A DNA stretch of 64,000 nt from Piscicola geometra (lineage: Eukaryota; Annelida; Clitellata; Hirudinida; Piscicolidae). The translations under genes and the position numbers were made by a program. Below the pieces are notes generated by a model. It saw only the letters and a list, made by a program, of their open reading frames with translations. It had not been told where the DNA came from and did no database searches. This document shows positions 23,914-37,100 of the stretch, in pieces. Positions within the stretch are counted from its first letter, which is position 1, and every line of letters begins with the position of its first letter. The DNA lies in assembly GCA_943735955.1 (NCBI GenBank), contig OX030964.1, forward strand, positions 2,842,461 to 2,906,460. The letters run 5' to 3'.

Positions 23914-26019
23914 TCATATCGACAATGCGACGACTCCTTTCCGGTGCAGTATGTCAGGCCTCTTGGACAACAACCGAGACAACACCTTCTGACTCGCGTA
24001 GTTGCTCGCCAGCGTGCCTTGGCACATTTGTAACTGGGCCGGGTCGAGGTCAAGGTCACACGTGATCGAGTGGTAGATGTGGGTCAAGCCAGGGTCAACT
24101 GACCTCATTACGGTGACGTCACTATTCGTGCTTAAAAAACGATCGACCAAGTCGACATCTTCTTTGCCCCAGCCCTGTGTGGTGGTGGTGGTGTATGTGA
24201 TGAAAATTCATCATCATCATTATCATCATCATTATCATCATCATTATCATCATCATTATCATCATCATTATCATCATCATTATCATCATCATTATCATCA
24301 TCATTACCATCAACATTACTATCCTCATCATCATCACCATCACAACCACCACCATCACCACCAACATCATCACCACCAACATCATCATCACCCTCGTACT
24401 ACCACCTTGCCACACCCCTCCTTGACACATCTCTCCTCCCCTCCCCCCATCTTCTTCCCTACCTTGATATCCAGCTTGAAGCCTCCGACAGCAAGCCGGT
24501 CTGCCTGGTACATCGAGGCGATGCCGAAGCCGAAGGTCCTCCAGTAGCCCGAGTGTTCGTGCAGGTCAGAAGGGGTGCAGTGGGAGGTGGAAGAGGCGTG
24601 GTTAGGTGTGGAGTGGGCGTGGTTAAGTGTGGAGGGGGCGTGGTTAGGTTTGGAGAGGGCGTGGTTAGGTGTGGAGGAGGCGTGGTTAGGTGTGGAGTGG
24701 GCGTGGTTAGGTGTAGAAGGGGCGTGGTTAGGTGTTGAAGGTGCGTGGTTAAGTGTGGAGGGGGCGTGGTTAGGTGTTGAAGGGGCGTGGTTAAGAGTGT
24801 TGGGGACAGGGTTATGAGTGTTCGAAGTCTCGATTTGGTTTGTAGTGTTAGAAGTAGTAATGTGAGTAGTAGTAATGTGAGTAGTAGTGGAGGTAGTAGT
24901 AGTAGTAGAATCAGAAGTGGCAGTAGAGGCATGAGGGCTCCACGAAGTATTGGAGCGTTGGGAAGCGTCGACTGCTGCTCTGATGTCGTGGTGTTGAGCG
25001 GAGTGACTGGAGTCCTGCGCTCTGAAAAAAACGTCTTTCAGAATTTTTTTGGCGCTTTTTGCAGCGCCCAACTTCTCAAAAAAGGTCTTTTTGTTGTTCT
25101 GGTCATTTATATTTCCAGTATCATCATCATCATCAGGAGCATTGACTTTGTTACCCGCATCATCGTTGTTAACGTTGGAATTTTCATACTCCTCATAAAT
25201 ATCATCTTCCTTGTACTCATCACCACCATCTTTATCAACACCACCCTTCTCAAATCCTCTCTTATATCTCTTATTCACCACACCTGCACTGCTCTCCTCC
25301 CCCACTAAGACATCCCCATCTGCGAACATACAAGCGAACTTGGGATGGTATTGGCTGAAGACGATCGGAAAGTACACCTGGCGAATGGAAAAGAATTTGT
25401 GCTTCCAACTCGCCTACTCTCTCTCGCCTCATTCCGCTCTCACAAAACCCTCTCCCCACCCACCATTACTAGCACCACCACTAACTTCTACCACCACCAC
25501 ACAACTAACCACCACCACTATCACCCACCACCCACATCAACCTCCCGCACAACCTCCACTATCACATCCATCATCACCACCGACACAGCCCCCTCCCCCC
25601 ACCTGCTCAGAGTACAGCGTGTTCAGCCTCACCCTGGTCATCACATCCCTAGTCACGTGCACGTCCACATCCACAAAGAACAACAGGTCACGTGCCTCGA
25701 ACTCCGAAGCCGCCTTTTGTAGCGCCAAACCTCGGTTGAAGTTCTCTTGCATCTCGAGTAGCTTCACCCTCGTGCCTGGATAGCGTGATGATAATGATGC
25801 CATAATGTCCCTTACTGCCTGCATGTTGTTGTCATCATCGGAGGAGGGATTGTTGCTGTTGCTGTTGGGGTTGTTGTTTTTGTTGGCTGGTGGTTGTTGG
25901 TAGGCATAATCAGGTTGTTGTTGTTGTTGTAGTGACTCATTGTTGTTGTTGTTGTTGTTGTGTGACGACTGGAAGCAGACCACTGTCAAGGTGACGTTCT
26001 CCTTCGTCTCCAGAATGTT
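23914..26019 (-). pseudogene. CHSY 3' exon cassette (exons 8-10), copy C
   Basis: Exons 25603-26019, 24463-25377 and 23914-24174, all open and phase 0, with the extended LSI C-terminus. Splice sites are intact. It is a partial gene without exons 1-7. Confidence 0.85.
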
Positions 26020-26167
26020 CTGTGACGTCGTGAATGTACGTGACAATAAATACAAATAAAAAGATAATCATAATATTATCATTATTAACAATAATATTAT
26101 TGATAATAACTATAAATAATAAAGAATTAAAAGATAGAAAGAAGGAGAGAGAAGGAGAGAGAGGAGA

Positions 26168-27508
26168 GGTAAGGTGGTGAGTGTTAAAAGGTAAGGAGGT
26201 GAGCGATTCTAGGTAAGGAGGTGAGCGATAAAAGGAAAGGAGGTGAGCGATAAAAGGTAAGGAGGTGAGCGATAAAAGGTAAGGAGGTGAGCGATGAAAG
26301 GTAAAGAAAGTGAGCGATAAAAGGTAAGGAGGTGAGCGATAAAAGGTAAGGAGGTGAGCGATGAAAGGTAAAGAGGTGGGCGATAAAAGGTAAGAAGGTG
26401 AGCGATAAAAGGTATAAAAAAAAGCGATGAAAGATTGGGAAGTGAGCGATAAAAGGTAAAAAGGTGAGCGATAAAAGATAAGGAGGTGAGCGATAAAAGG
26501 TAAAGAAAGTGAGCGATGAAAGGTAAAGAAAGTGAGCGATGAAAGGTAAAGAAAGTGAGCGATGAAAGGAAAAGAAAGTGAGCGATGAAAGGTAAAGAAA
26601 GTGAGCGATAAAAGGTGAAGAAAGTGAGCGATAATAGGTAAGGAGGTGAGCGATTATAGGTAAGGAGGTGAGCGATAAAAGGAAAGAAGGTGAGCGATAA
26701 AAGGTGAGGAGGTGAGCGATAAAAAGAAATGAGGTGAGCGATAAAAGGTAAGGTGGTGAGCGATAAAAGGTAAGGAGGTGAGCGATAAAAGGAAAGGAGG
26801 TGAGCGATAAAAGGTAAGGTGGTGAGCGATAAAAGGTAAGGAGGTGAGCGATGAAAGGTAAGGAGGTGAGCGATAAAAGTTGAGGAGGTGAGCGATAAAA
26901 GGTAACGACGTGAGCGATAAAAGGTGAGGAGGTGAGCGATAAAAGGTAAGAAGGTGAGCGATAAAAGGTAAAGAAAGTGAGCGATGAAAGGTAAAGAAAG
27001 TGAGCGATAAAAGGTAAGGAGGTGAGCGATAAAAGGTAAGGAGGTGAGCGATGAAAGGTGAAGAGGTGAGCAAAAAAAGGTAAGGAGGTGAGCGATAAAA
27101 GGTAAGGAGGTGAGCGATAAAAGGTAAAAAAAAAATGAGCGATAAAAGATTAGGAGGTGAGCGATAAAAGGTAAGGAGGTGAGTGTTAAAAGGTAAGGAG
27201 GTGAACGATAAAAGGTAAGAAGATGAGCGATAAAAGGTAAGGAGGTGAGCGATAAAAGGAAATGAGGTGAGCGATAAAAGGTGAAGAGGTGAGCGATAAA
27301 AGGTAAGGTGGTGAGCGATAAAAGGTAAGGAGGTGAGCGATAAAAGGAAAGGAGGTGAGCGATAAAATGTAAGGTGGTGAGCGATAAAAGGTAAGGAGGT
27401 GAGCGATTAAAGGAAAGGAGGTGAGCGATAAAAGTTAAGGTGGTGAGCGATAAAAGGTAAAAAAGAGTGAGCGATAAAAGGTAAAGAAAGTGAGCGATAA
27501 AAGGTAAC
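26168..27508. repeat. 22-bp minisatellite block 3 (1.3 kb)
   Basis: Same 22-bp family. The first ~0.95 kb matches the start of block 5 (from 34178) in unit order, then the two diverge. The right ~0.4 kb resembles the right ends of blocks 1, 2 and 4. Confidence 0.96.
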
Positions 27509-27633
27509 ACAACAGTAATCTACAGCTCAGAATGCACACATGAGAAGGGCAATAAGGGAAGGTTTATGACCTAATGAAGAAAAATATGTTGGGACTTTCT
27601 AGCAGACGAATAATGAACGAGTAAGCAGAAGAG

Positions 27634-27867
27634 TCAGTCTTTGGTGGCCATTAGTCGCATCAGTTGTCCTGTGAACTTCTCGATCTTCTTGACGTCTTGC
27701 GCGTGCTCAGAGCGGTACTGGATGCAGACTTTGTCGTTCGTGAGTTTGATGACGACGTTTCCCCTGGCGTGGTTGTACTTGATGACGTAGCGACACTTCA
27801 TCGAATCCTCCACGTACAATCGCTCTGCCGCCTTCGCGAAGTCTTCCCAGTTTGTCAGAAAAGTCAT
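27634..27867 (-). CDS. SRP9: SRP9 copy D
   Basis: Intact 77-residue SRP9 with the same protein as copies A-C. It is followed by minisatellite without the ancestral poly(A) signal. Confidence 0.9.
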   Translation of the reverse strand: MTFLTNWEDFAKAAERLYVEDSMKCRYVIKYNHARGNVVIKLTNDKVCIQYRSEHAQDVKKIEKFTGQLMRLMATKD

Positions 27868-28203
27868 TTTTAATTCAGTAAATTACTCCGTCGAGAATTC
27901 AACACGATTTTGTTCATTGTGTAAAAGTAAACTTTTGAAATTGTGTATTTAATTGAAACACAGAAAAAATATAATCTAAAAAGTATCAAGGCCATTGAAA
28001 AGTTGAATATAGAAATACTTTGATTAATAATTTACACTGTAAAGCGTCTGGATGAAGCATAATATGAAAGGCAAATATCTGAATGCAAAAGCAATGCTGG
28101 TTATAATACTGGTTTCGAGTAAAACATCATCTTGAAAAGTGACTAAACCATCTAACAAACCTTCTCACATCCTCTCACAAATTCTCCTTTTTAATTTACA
28201 TTA

Positions 28204-30273
28204 TCATATCGACAATGCGACGACTCCTTTCCGGTGCAGTATGTCAGGCCTCTTGGACAACAACCGAGACAACACCTTCTGACTCGCGTAGTTGCTCGCC
28301 AGCGTGCCTTGGCACATTTGTAACTGGGCCGGGTCGAGGTCAAGGTCACACGTGATCGAGTGGTAGATGTGGGTCAAGCCAGGGTCAACTGACCTCATTA
28401 CGGTGACGTCACTATTCGTGCTTAAAAAACGATCGACCAAGTCGACATCTTCTTTGCCCCAGCCCTGTGTGGTGGTGGTGGTGTATGTGATGAAAATTCA
28501 TCATCATCATTATCATCATCATTATCATCATCATTATCATCATCATTATCATCATCATTACCATCAACATTACTATCCTCATCATCATCACCATCACAAC
28601 CACCACCATCACCACCAACATCATCACCACCAACATCATCATCACCCTCGTACTACCACCTTGCCACACCCCTCCTTGACACATCTCTCCTCCCCTCCCC
28701 CCATCTTCTTCCCTACCTTGATATCCAGCTTGAAGCCTCCGACAGCAAGCCGGTCTGCCTGGTACATCGAGGCGATGCCGAAGCCGAAGGTCCTCCAGTA
28801 GCCCGAGTGTTCGTGCAGGTCAGAAGGGGTGCAGTGGGAGGTGGAAGAGGCGTGGTTAGGTGTGGAGTGGGCGTGGTTAAGTGTGGAGGGGGCGTGGTTA
28901 GGTTTGGAGAGGGCGTGGTTAGGTGTGGAGGAGGCGTGGTTAGGTGTGGAGTGGGCGTGGTTAGGTGTAGAAGGGGCGTGGTTAGGTGTTGAAGGTGCGT
29001 GGTTAAGTGTGGAGGGGGCGTGGTTAGGTGTTGAAGGGGCGTGGTTAAGAGTGTTGGGGACAGGGTTATGAGTGTTCGAAGTCTCGATTTGGTTTGTAGT
29101 GTTAGAAGTAGTAATGTGAGTAGTAGTAATGTGAGTAGTAGTGGAGCTAGTAGTAGTAGTAGAATCAGAAGTGGCAGTAGAGGCATGAGGGCTCCACGAA
29201 GTATTGGAGCGTTGGGAAGCGTCGACTGCTGCTCTGATGTCGTGGTGTTGAGCGGAGTGACTGGAGTCCTGCGCTCTGAAAAAAACGTCTTTCAGAATTT
29301 TTTTGGCGCTTTTTGCAGCGCCCAACTTCTCAAAAAAGGTCTTTTTGTTGTTCTGGTCATTTATATTTCCAGTATCATCATCATCATCAGGAGCATTGAC
29401 TTTGTTACCCGCATCATCGTTGTTAACGTTGGAATTTTCATACTCCTCATAAATATCATCTTCCTTGTACTCATCACCACCATCTTTATCAACACCACCC
29501 TTCTCAAATCCTCTCTTATATCTCTTATTCACCACACCTGCACTGCTCTCCTCCCCCACTAAGACATCCCCATCTGCGAACATACAAGCGAACTTGGGAT
29601 GGTATTGGCTGAAGACGATCGGAAAGTACACCTGGCGAATGGAAAAGAATTTGTGCTTCCAACTCGCCTACTCTCTCTCGCCTCATTCCGCTCTCACAAA
29701 ACCCTCTCCCCACCCACCATTACTAGCACCACCACTAACTTCTACCACCACCACACAACTAACCACCACCACTATCACCCACCACCCACATCAACCTCCC
29801 GCACAACCTCCACTATCACATCCATCATCACCACCGACACAGCCCCCTCCCCCCACCTGCTCAGAGTACAGCGTGTTCAGCCTCACCCTGGTCATCACAT
29901 CCCTAGTCACGTGCACGTCCACATCCACAAAGAACAACAGGTCACGTGCCTCGAACTCCGAAGCCGCCTTTTGTAGCGCCAAACCTCGGTTGAAGTTCTC
30001 TTGCATCTCGAGTAGCTTCACCCTCGTGCCTGGATAGCGTGATGATAATGATGCCATAATGTCCCTTACTGCCTGCATGTTGTTGTCATCATCGGAGGAG
30101 GGATTGTTGCTGTTGCTGTTGGGGTTGTTGTTTTTGTTGGCTGGTGGTTGTTGGTAGGCATAATCAGGTTGTTGTTGTTGTTGTAGTGACTCATTGTTGT
30201 TGTTGTTGTTGTTGTGTGACGACTGGAAGCAGACCACTGTCAAGGTGACGTTCTCCTTCGTCTCCAGAATGTT
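28204..30273 (-). pseudogene. CHSY 3' exon cassette (exons 8-10), copy D
   Basis: Exons 29857-30273, 28717-29631 and 28204-28464, all open, phase 0 and with intact splice borders. It has the extended LSI C-terminus. No upstream CHSY exons accompany it. Confidence 0.85.
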
Positions 30274-30421
30274 CTGTGACGTCGTGAATGTACGTGACAA
30301 TAAATACAAATAAAAAGATAATCATAATATTATCATTATTAACAATAATATTATTGATAATAACTATAAATAATAAAGAATTAAAAGATAGAAAGAAGGA
30401 GAGAGAAGGAGAGAGAGGAGA

Positions 30422-31228
30422 GGTAAGGTGGTGAGTGTTAAAAGGTAAGGAGGTGAGCGATTCTAGGTAAGGAGGTGAGCGATAAAAGGAAAGGAGGTGA
30501 GCGATAAAAGGTAAGGAGGTGAGCGATAAAAGGTAAGGAGGTGAGCGATGAAAGGTGAGAAGATGAGCGATAAAAGGTAAAGAGGTGAGCGATAAAAGGT
30601 AAAGAGGTGAGCGATAAAAGGTAAGGAGGTGAGCGATGAAAGGTAAGAAGGTGAGCGATAAAAGGTGAAGAGGTGAGCGATAAAAGAAAAAGAAAGTGAG
30701 CGATGAAAGATAAAGAAAGTGAGCGATGAAAGGTAAAGAAAGTGAGCGATAATTTGTAAGGAGGTGAGCGATAAAAGGTAAGGAGGTGAGCGATTAAAGG
30801 TAAAGAGGTGGGCGATAAAAGGTACGGAAGTGAGCGATAAAAGGTAAAAAAAAAATGAGCGATAAAAGATTAGGAGGTGAGCGATAAAAGGTAAGGAGGT
30901 GAGTGTTAAAAGGTAAGGAGGTGAACGATAAAAGGTAAGAAGATGAGCGATAAAAGGTAAGGAGGTGAGCGATAAAAGGAAATGAGGTGAGCGATAAAAG
31001 GTCAAGAGGTGAGCGATAAAAGGTAAGGTGGTGAGCGATAAAAGGTAAGGAGGTGAGCGATAAAAGGAAAGGAGGTGAGCGATAAAATGTAAGGTGGTGA
31101 GCGATAAAAGGTAAGGAGGTGAGCGATTAAAGGAAAGGAGGTGAGCGATAAAAGTTAAGGTGGTGAGCGATAAAAGGTAAAAAAGAGTGAGCGATAAAAG
31201 GTAAAGAAAGTGAGCGATAAAAGGTAAC
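30422..31228. repeat. 22-bp minisatellite block 4 (0.8 kb)
   Basis: Same 22-bp family and almost the same order of variants as block 2. Confidence 0.96.
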
Positions 31229-31353
31229 ACAACAGTAATCTACAGCTCAGAATGCACACATGAGAAGGGCAATAAGGGAAGGTTTATGACCTAATGAAGA
31301 AAAATATGTTGGGACTTTCTAGCAGACGAATAATGAACGAGTAAGCAGAAGAG

Positions 31354-31587
31354 TCAGTCTTTGGTGGCCATTAGTCGCATCAGTTGTCCTGTGAACTTCT
31401 CGATCTTCTTGACGTCTTGCGCGTGCTCAGAGCGGTACTGGATGCAGACTTTGTCGTTCGTGAGTTTGATGACGACGTTTCCCCTGGCGTGGTTGTACTT
31501 GATGACGTAGCGACACTTCATCGAATCCTCCACGTACAATCGCTCTGCCGCCTTCGCGAAGTCTTCCCAGTTTGTCAGAAAAGTCAT
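31354..31587 (-). CDS. SRP9: SRP9 copy E
   Basis: Intact 77-residue SRP9 with the same protein as copies A-D. The 3' flank is minisatellite. Confidence 0.9.
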   Translation of the reverse strand: MTFLTNWEDFAKAAERLYVEDSMKCRYVIKYNHARGNVVIKLTNDKVCIQYRSEHAQDVKKIEKFTGQLMRLMATKD

Positions 31588-31923
31588 TTTTAATTCAGTA
31601 AATTACTCCGTCGAGAATTCAACACGATTTTGTTCATTGTGTAAAAGTAAACTTTTGAAATTGTGTATTTAATTGAAACACAGAAAAAATATAATCTAAA
31701 AAGTATCAAGGCCATTGAAAAGTTGAATATAGAAATACTTTGATTAATAATTTACACTGTAAAGCGTCTGGATGAAGCATAATATGAAAGGCAAATATCT
31801 GAATGCAAAAGCAATGCTGGTTATAATACTGGTTTCGAGTAAAACATCATCTTGAAAAGTGACTAAACCATCTAACAAACCTTCTCACATCCTCTCACAA
31901 ATTCTCCTTTTTAATTTACATTA

Positions 31924-34029
31924 TCATATCGACAATGCGACGACTCCTTTCCGGTGCAGTATGTCAGGCCTCTTGGACAACAACCGAGACAACACCTTCT
32001 GACTCGCGTAGTTGCTCGCCAGCGTGCCTTGGCACATTTGTAACTGGGCCGGGTCGAGGTCAAGGTCACACGTGATCGAGTGGTAGATGTGGGTCAAGCC
32101 AGGGTCAACTGACCTCATTACGGTGACGTCACTATTCGTGCTTAAAAAACGATCGACCAAGTCGACATCTTCTTTGCCCCAGCCCTGTGTGGTGGTGGTG
32201 GTGTATGTGATGAAAATTCATCATCATCATTATCATCATCATTATCATCATCATTATCATCATCATTATCATCATCATTATCATCATCATTATCATCATC
32301 ATTATCATCATCATTACCATCAACATTACTATCCTCATCATCATCACCATCACAACCACCACCATCACCACCAACATCATCACCACCAACATCATCATCA
32401 CCCTCGTACTACCACCTTGCCACACCCCTCCTTGACACATCTCTCCTCCCCTCCCCCCATCTTCTTCCCTACCTTGATATCCAGCTTGAAGCCTCCGACA
32501 GCAAGCCGGTCTGCCTGGTACATCGAGGCGATGCCGAAGCCGAAGGTCCTCCAGTAGCCCGAGTGTTCGTGCAGGTCAGAAGGGGTGCAGTGGGAGGTGG
32601 AAGAGGCGTGGTTAGGTGTGGAGTGGGCGTGGTTAAGTGTGGAGGGGGCGTGGTTAGGTTTGGAGAGGGCGTGGTTAGGTGTGGAGGAGGCGTGGTTAGG
32701 TGTGGAGTGGGCGTGGTTAGGTGTAGAAGGGGCGTGGTTAGGTGTTGAAGGTGCGTGGTTAAGTGTGGAGGGGGCGTGGTTAGGTGTTGAAGGGGCGTGG
32801 TTAAGAGTGTTGGGGACAGGGTTATGAGTGTTCGAAGTCTCGATTTGGTTTGTAGTGTTAGAAGTAGTAATGTGAGTAGTAGTAATGTGAGTAGTAGTGG
32901 AGGTAGTAGTAGTAGTAGAATCAGAAGTGGCAGTAGAGGCATGAGGGCTCCACGAAGTATTGGAGCGTTGGGAAGCGTCGACTGCTGCTCTGATGTCGTG
33001 GTGTTGAGCGGAGTGACTGGAGTCCTGCGCTCTGAAAAAAACGTCTTTCAGAATTTTTTTGGCGCTTTTTGCAGCGCCCAACTTCTCAAAAAAGGTCTTT
33101 TTGTTGTTCTGGTCATTTATATTTCCAGTATCATCATCATCATCAGGAGCATTGACTTTGTTACCCGCATCATCGTTGTTAACGTTGGAATTTTCATACT
33201 CCTCATAAATATCATCTTCCTTGTACTCATCACCACCATCTTTATCAACACCACCCTTCTCAAATCCTCTCTTATATCTCTTATTCACCACACCTGCACT
33301 GCTCTCCTCCCCCACTAAGACATCCCCATCTGCGAACATACAAGCGAACTTGGGATGGTATTGGCTGAAGACGATCGGAAAGTACACCTGGCGAATGGAA
33401 AAGAATTTGTGCTTCCAACTCGCCTACTCTCTCTCGCCTCATTCCGCTCTCACAAAACCCTCTCCCCACCCACCATTACTAGCACCACCACTAACTTCTA
33501 CCACCACCACACAACTAACCACCACCACTATCACCCACCACCCACATCAACCTCCCGCACAACCTCCACTATCACATCCATCATCACCACCGACACAGCC
33601 CCCTCCCCCCACCTGCTCAGAGTACAGCGTGTTCAGCCTCACCCTGGTCATCACATCCCTAGTCACGTGCACGTCCACATCCACAAAGAACAACAGGTCA
33701 CGTGCCTCGAACTCCGAAGCCGCCTTTTGTAGCGCCAAACCTCGGTTGAAGTTCTCTTGCATCTCGAGTAGCTTCACCCTCGTGCCTGGATAGCGTGATG
33801 ATAATGATGCCATAATGTCCCTTACTGCCTGCATGTTGTTGTCATCATCGGAGGAGGGATTGTTGCTGTTGCTGTTGGGGTTGTTGTTTTTGTTGGCTGG
33901 TGGTTGTTGGTAGGCATAATCAGGTTGTTGTTGTTGTTGTAGTGACTCATTGTTGTTGTTGTTGTTGTTGTGTGACGACTGGAAGCAGACCACTGTCAAG
34001 GTGACGTTCTCCTTCGTCTCCAGAATGTT
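31924..34029 (-). pseudogene. CHSY 3' exon cassette (exons 8-10), copy E
   Basis: Exons 33613-34029, 32473-33387 and 31924-32184, open and in phase 0, with the LSI extension. It is the first duplicate cassette downstream of the complete CHSY gene, across 4.7 kb of minisatellite. Confidence 0.85.
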
Positions 34030-34177
34030 CTGTGACGTCGTGAATGTACGTGACAATAAATACAAATAAAAAGATAATCATAATATTATCATTATTAACA
34101 ATAATATTATTGATAATAACTATAAATAATAAAGAATTAAAAGATAGAAAGAAGGAGAGAGAAGGAGAGAGAGGAGA

Positions 34178-37100
34178 GGTAAGGTGGTGAGTGTTAAAAG
34201 GTAAGGAGGTGAGCGATTCTAGGTAAGGAGGTGAGCGATAAAAGGAAAGGAGGTGAGCGATAAAAGGTAAGGAGGTGAGCGATAAAAGGTAAGGAGGTGA
34301 GCGATGAAAGGTAAAGAAAGTGAGCGATAAAAGGTAAGGAGGTGAGCGATAAAAGGTAAGGAGGTGAGCGATGAAAGGTAAAGAGGTGGGCGATAAAAGG
34401 TAAGAAGGTGAGCGATAAAAGGTATAAAAAAAAGCGATGAAAGATTGGGAAGTGAGCGATAAAAGGTAAAAAGGTGAGCGATAAAAGATAAGGAGGTGAG
34501 CGATAAAAGGTAAAGAAAGTGAGCGATGAAAGGTAAAGAAAGTGAGCGATGAAAGGTAAAGAAAGTGAGCGATGAAAGGAAAAGAAAGTGAGCGATGAAA
34601 GGTAAAGAAAGTGAGCGATAAAAGGTGAAGAAAGTGAGCGATAATAGGTAAGGAGGTGAGCGATTATAGGTAAGGAGGTGAGCGATAAAAGGAAAGAAGG
34701 TGAGCGATAAAAGGTGAGGAGGTGAGCGATAAAAAGAAATGAGGTGAGCGATAAAAGGTAAGGTGGTGAGCGATAAAAGGTAAGGAGGTGAGCGATAAAA
34801 GGAAAGGAGGTGAGCGATAAAAGGTAAGGTGGTGAGCGATAAAAGGTAAGGAGGTGAGCGATGAAAGGTAAGGAGGTGAGCGATAAAAGTTGAGGAGGTG
34901 AGCGATAAAAGGTAACGACGTGAGCGATAAAAGGTGAGGAGGTGAGCGATAAAAGGTAAGAAGGTGAGCGATAAAAGGTAAAGAAAGTGAGCGATGAAAG
35001 GTAAAGAAAGTGAGCGATAAAAGGTAAGGAGGTGAGCGATAAAAGGTAAGGAGGTGAGCGATGAAAGGTGAAGAGGTGAGCAAAAAAAGGTAAGGAGGTG
35101 AGCGATAAAAGGTAAGGAGGTGAGCGATAAAAGGAAAGGAAGTGAGCGATAAAAGGTAAGGAGGTGAGCGATAAAAGGAAAGGAAGTGAGCGATAAAAGG
35201 TAAGGAGGTGAGCAATAAGAGGTATAAAAAAAAGTGAGCGATAAAAGGTAAAGAAAGTGAGCGATAAAAGTTGATGAGGTGATAAAAAGTAATAAGGTGA
35301 GCGATAAAAGGAAAGGAGATGAGCGATAAAAGATAAGGAGGTGAACGATTAAAGGAAAGAAGATGAGCGATAAAAGGTAAGGAGGTGAGCGATAAAAGGA
35401 AATGAGGTGAGCGATAAAAGGTAAGGTGGTGAGCGATAAAAGGTAAGGAGGTGAGCGATAAAAGGTGAGGAGGTGAGCGATAAAAGATAAGGTGGTGAGC
35501 GATAAAAGGTAAGGTGGTGAGCGATAAAAGGTAAGGAGGTGAGCGATGAAAGTTAAGGAGGTGAGCGATAAAAGTTAAGGAGGTGAGCGATAAAAGGTAA
35601 GGAAGTGAGCGATGAAAGGTGAAGAGGTGAGCGATAAAAGGTAAAGAGGTGAGCGATAAAAGGTAAAGAAAGTGAGCGATAAAAGGTAAGGAGGTGAGCG
35701 ATGAAAGGTAAGAAGGTGAGCGATAAAAGGTGAAGAGGTGAGCGATAAAAGAAAAAGAAAGTGAGCGATGAAAGATAAAGAAAGTGAGCGATAAAAGGTA
35801 AGGAGGTGAGCGATGAAAGGTAAAGAGGTGGGCGATGGAAGGTACGGTAGTGAGCGATAAAAGGTAAAAAAAAGTGAGCGATAAAAGATTAGGAGGTTAG
35901 CGATAAAAGGTAAGGAGGTGAGTGTTAAAAGGAAAGGAGGTGAACGATAAAAGGTAAGGAATTGAGCGATGAAAGGTAAGGAGGTGAGCGATGAAAGGTA
36001 AGGAGGTGAGCGATGAAAGGTAAAGAAAGTGAGCGATAAAAGGTAAGGAGGTGAGCGATAAAAGATAAGGAGGTGAGCGATGAAAGGTAAAGAGGTGGGC
36101 CATAAAAGGTACGGAAGTGAGCGATAAAAGGTGGAAAAAAGTGAGCGATAAAAGATTAGGAGGTGAGCGATAAAAGGTAAGGAGGTGAGTGTTAAAAGGA
36201 AAGGAGGTGAACGATAAAAGGTAAGGAATTGAGCGATGAAAGGTAAGGAGGTGAGCGATGAAAGGTAAGGAGGTGAGCGATGAAAGGTAAAGAAAGTGAG
36301 CGATAAAAGGTAAGGAGGTGAGCGATGAAAGGTAAGGAGGTGAGCGATGAAAGGTAAAGAGGTGGGCGATAAAAGGTACGGAAGTGAGCGATAAAAGGTA
36401 AAAATAAAGTGAGCGATAAAAGATTAGGAGGTGAGCGATAAAAGGTAAGGAGGTGAGTGTTAAAAGGTAAGGAGGTGAACGATAAAAGGTAAGGAATTGA
36501 GCGATGAAAGGTAAGGAGGTGAGCGATGAAAGGTAAGGAGGTGAGCGATAAAAGGTAAGGAGGTGAGCGATAAAAGGTAAGGAAGTGAGCGATAAAAAGT
36601 AATAAGGTGAGCGATAAAAGGAAAGGAGATGAGCGATAAAAGGTAAGGAGGTGAACGATAAAAGGTAAGGAGGTGAGCGATAAAAGGTAAGGAGGTTAGC
36701 GATAAAAGATAAGGAGGTGAGCGATGAAAGGTGAAAAGATGAGCGATAAAAGGTAAAGAGGTGAGCGATAAAAGGTAAAGAAAGTGAGCGATAAAAGGTA
36801 AGGAGGTGAGCGATGAAAGGTAAGAAGGTGAGCGATAAAAGGTGAAGAGGTGAGCGATAAAAGAAAAAGAAAGTGAGCGATGAAAGATAAAGAAAGTGAG
36901 CGATAAAAGGTAAGGAGGTGAGCGATAAAAGGTAAAGAGGTGGGCGATAAAAGGTACGGAAGTGAGCGATAAAAGGTAAAAAAAGTGAGCGATAAAAGAT
37001 TAGGAGGTGAGCGATAAAAGGTAAAGAGGTGAGTGTTAAAAGGTAAGGAGGTGAACGATAAAAGGTAAGGAATTGAGCGATGAAAGGTAAGGAGGTGAGC

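Larger units (their letters stand above)
23219..26167 (-). repeat. Segmental duplicate block, copy C
   Basis: A 2949-bp block like copy B, but 36 bp longer because intron 9 carries eight rather than five 12-bp TCATCATCATTA units. Copy E has the same length and lies 8010 bp away. Confidence 0.93.
27509..30421 (-). repeat. Segmental duplicate block, copy D
   Basis: A 2913-bp block, nearly identical to copy B. One exon 9 site (a Thr-to-Ser change, GAGCTAG against GAGGTAG on the plus strand) is shared with copy A rather than with B, C, E or F. That suggests gene conversion or a retained ancestral state. Confidence 0.93.
31229..34177 (-). repeat. Segmental duplicate block, copy E
   Basis: A 2949-bp block, nearly identical to copy C, including eight 12-bp units in intron 9. 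Confidence 0.93.
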
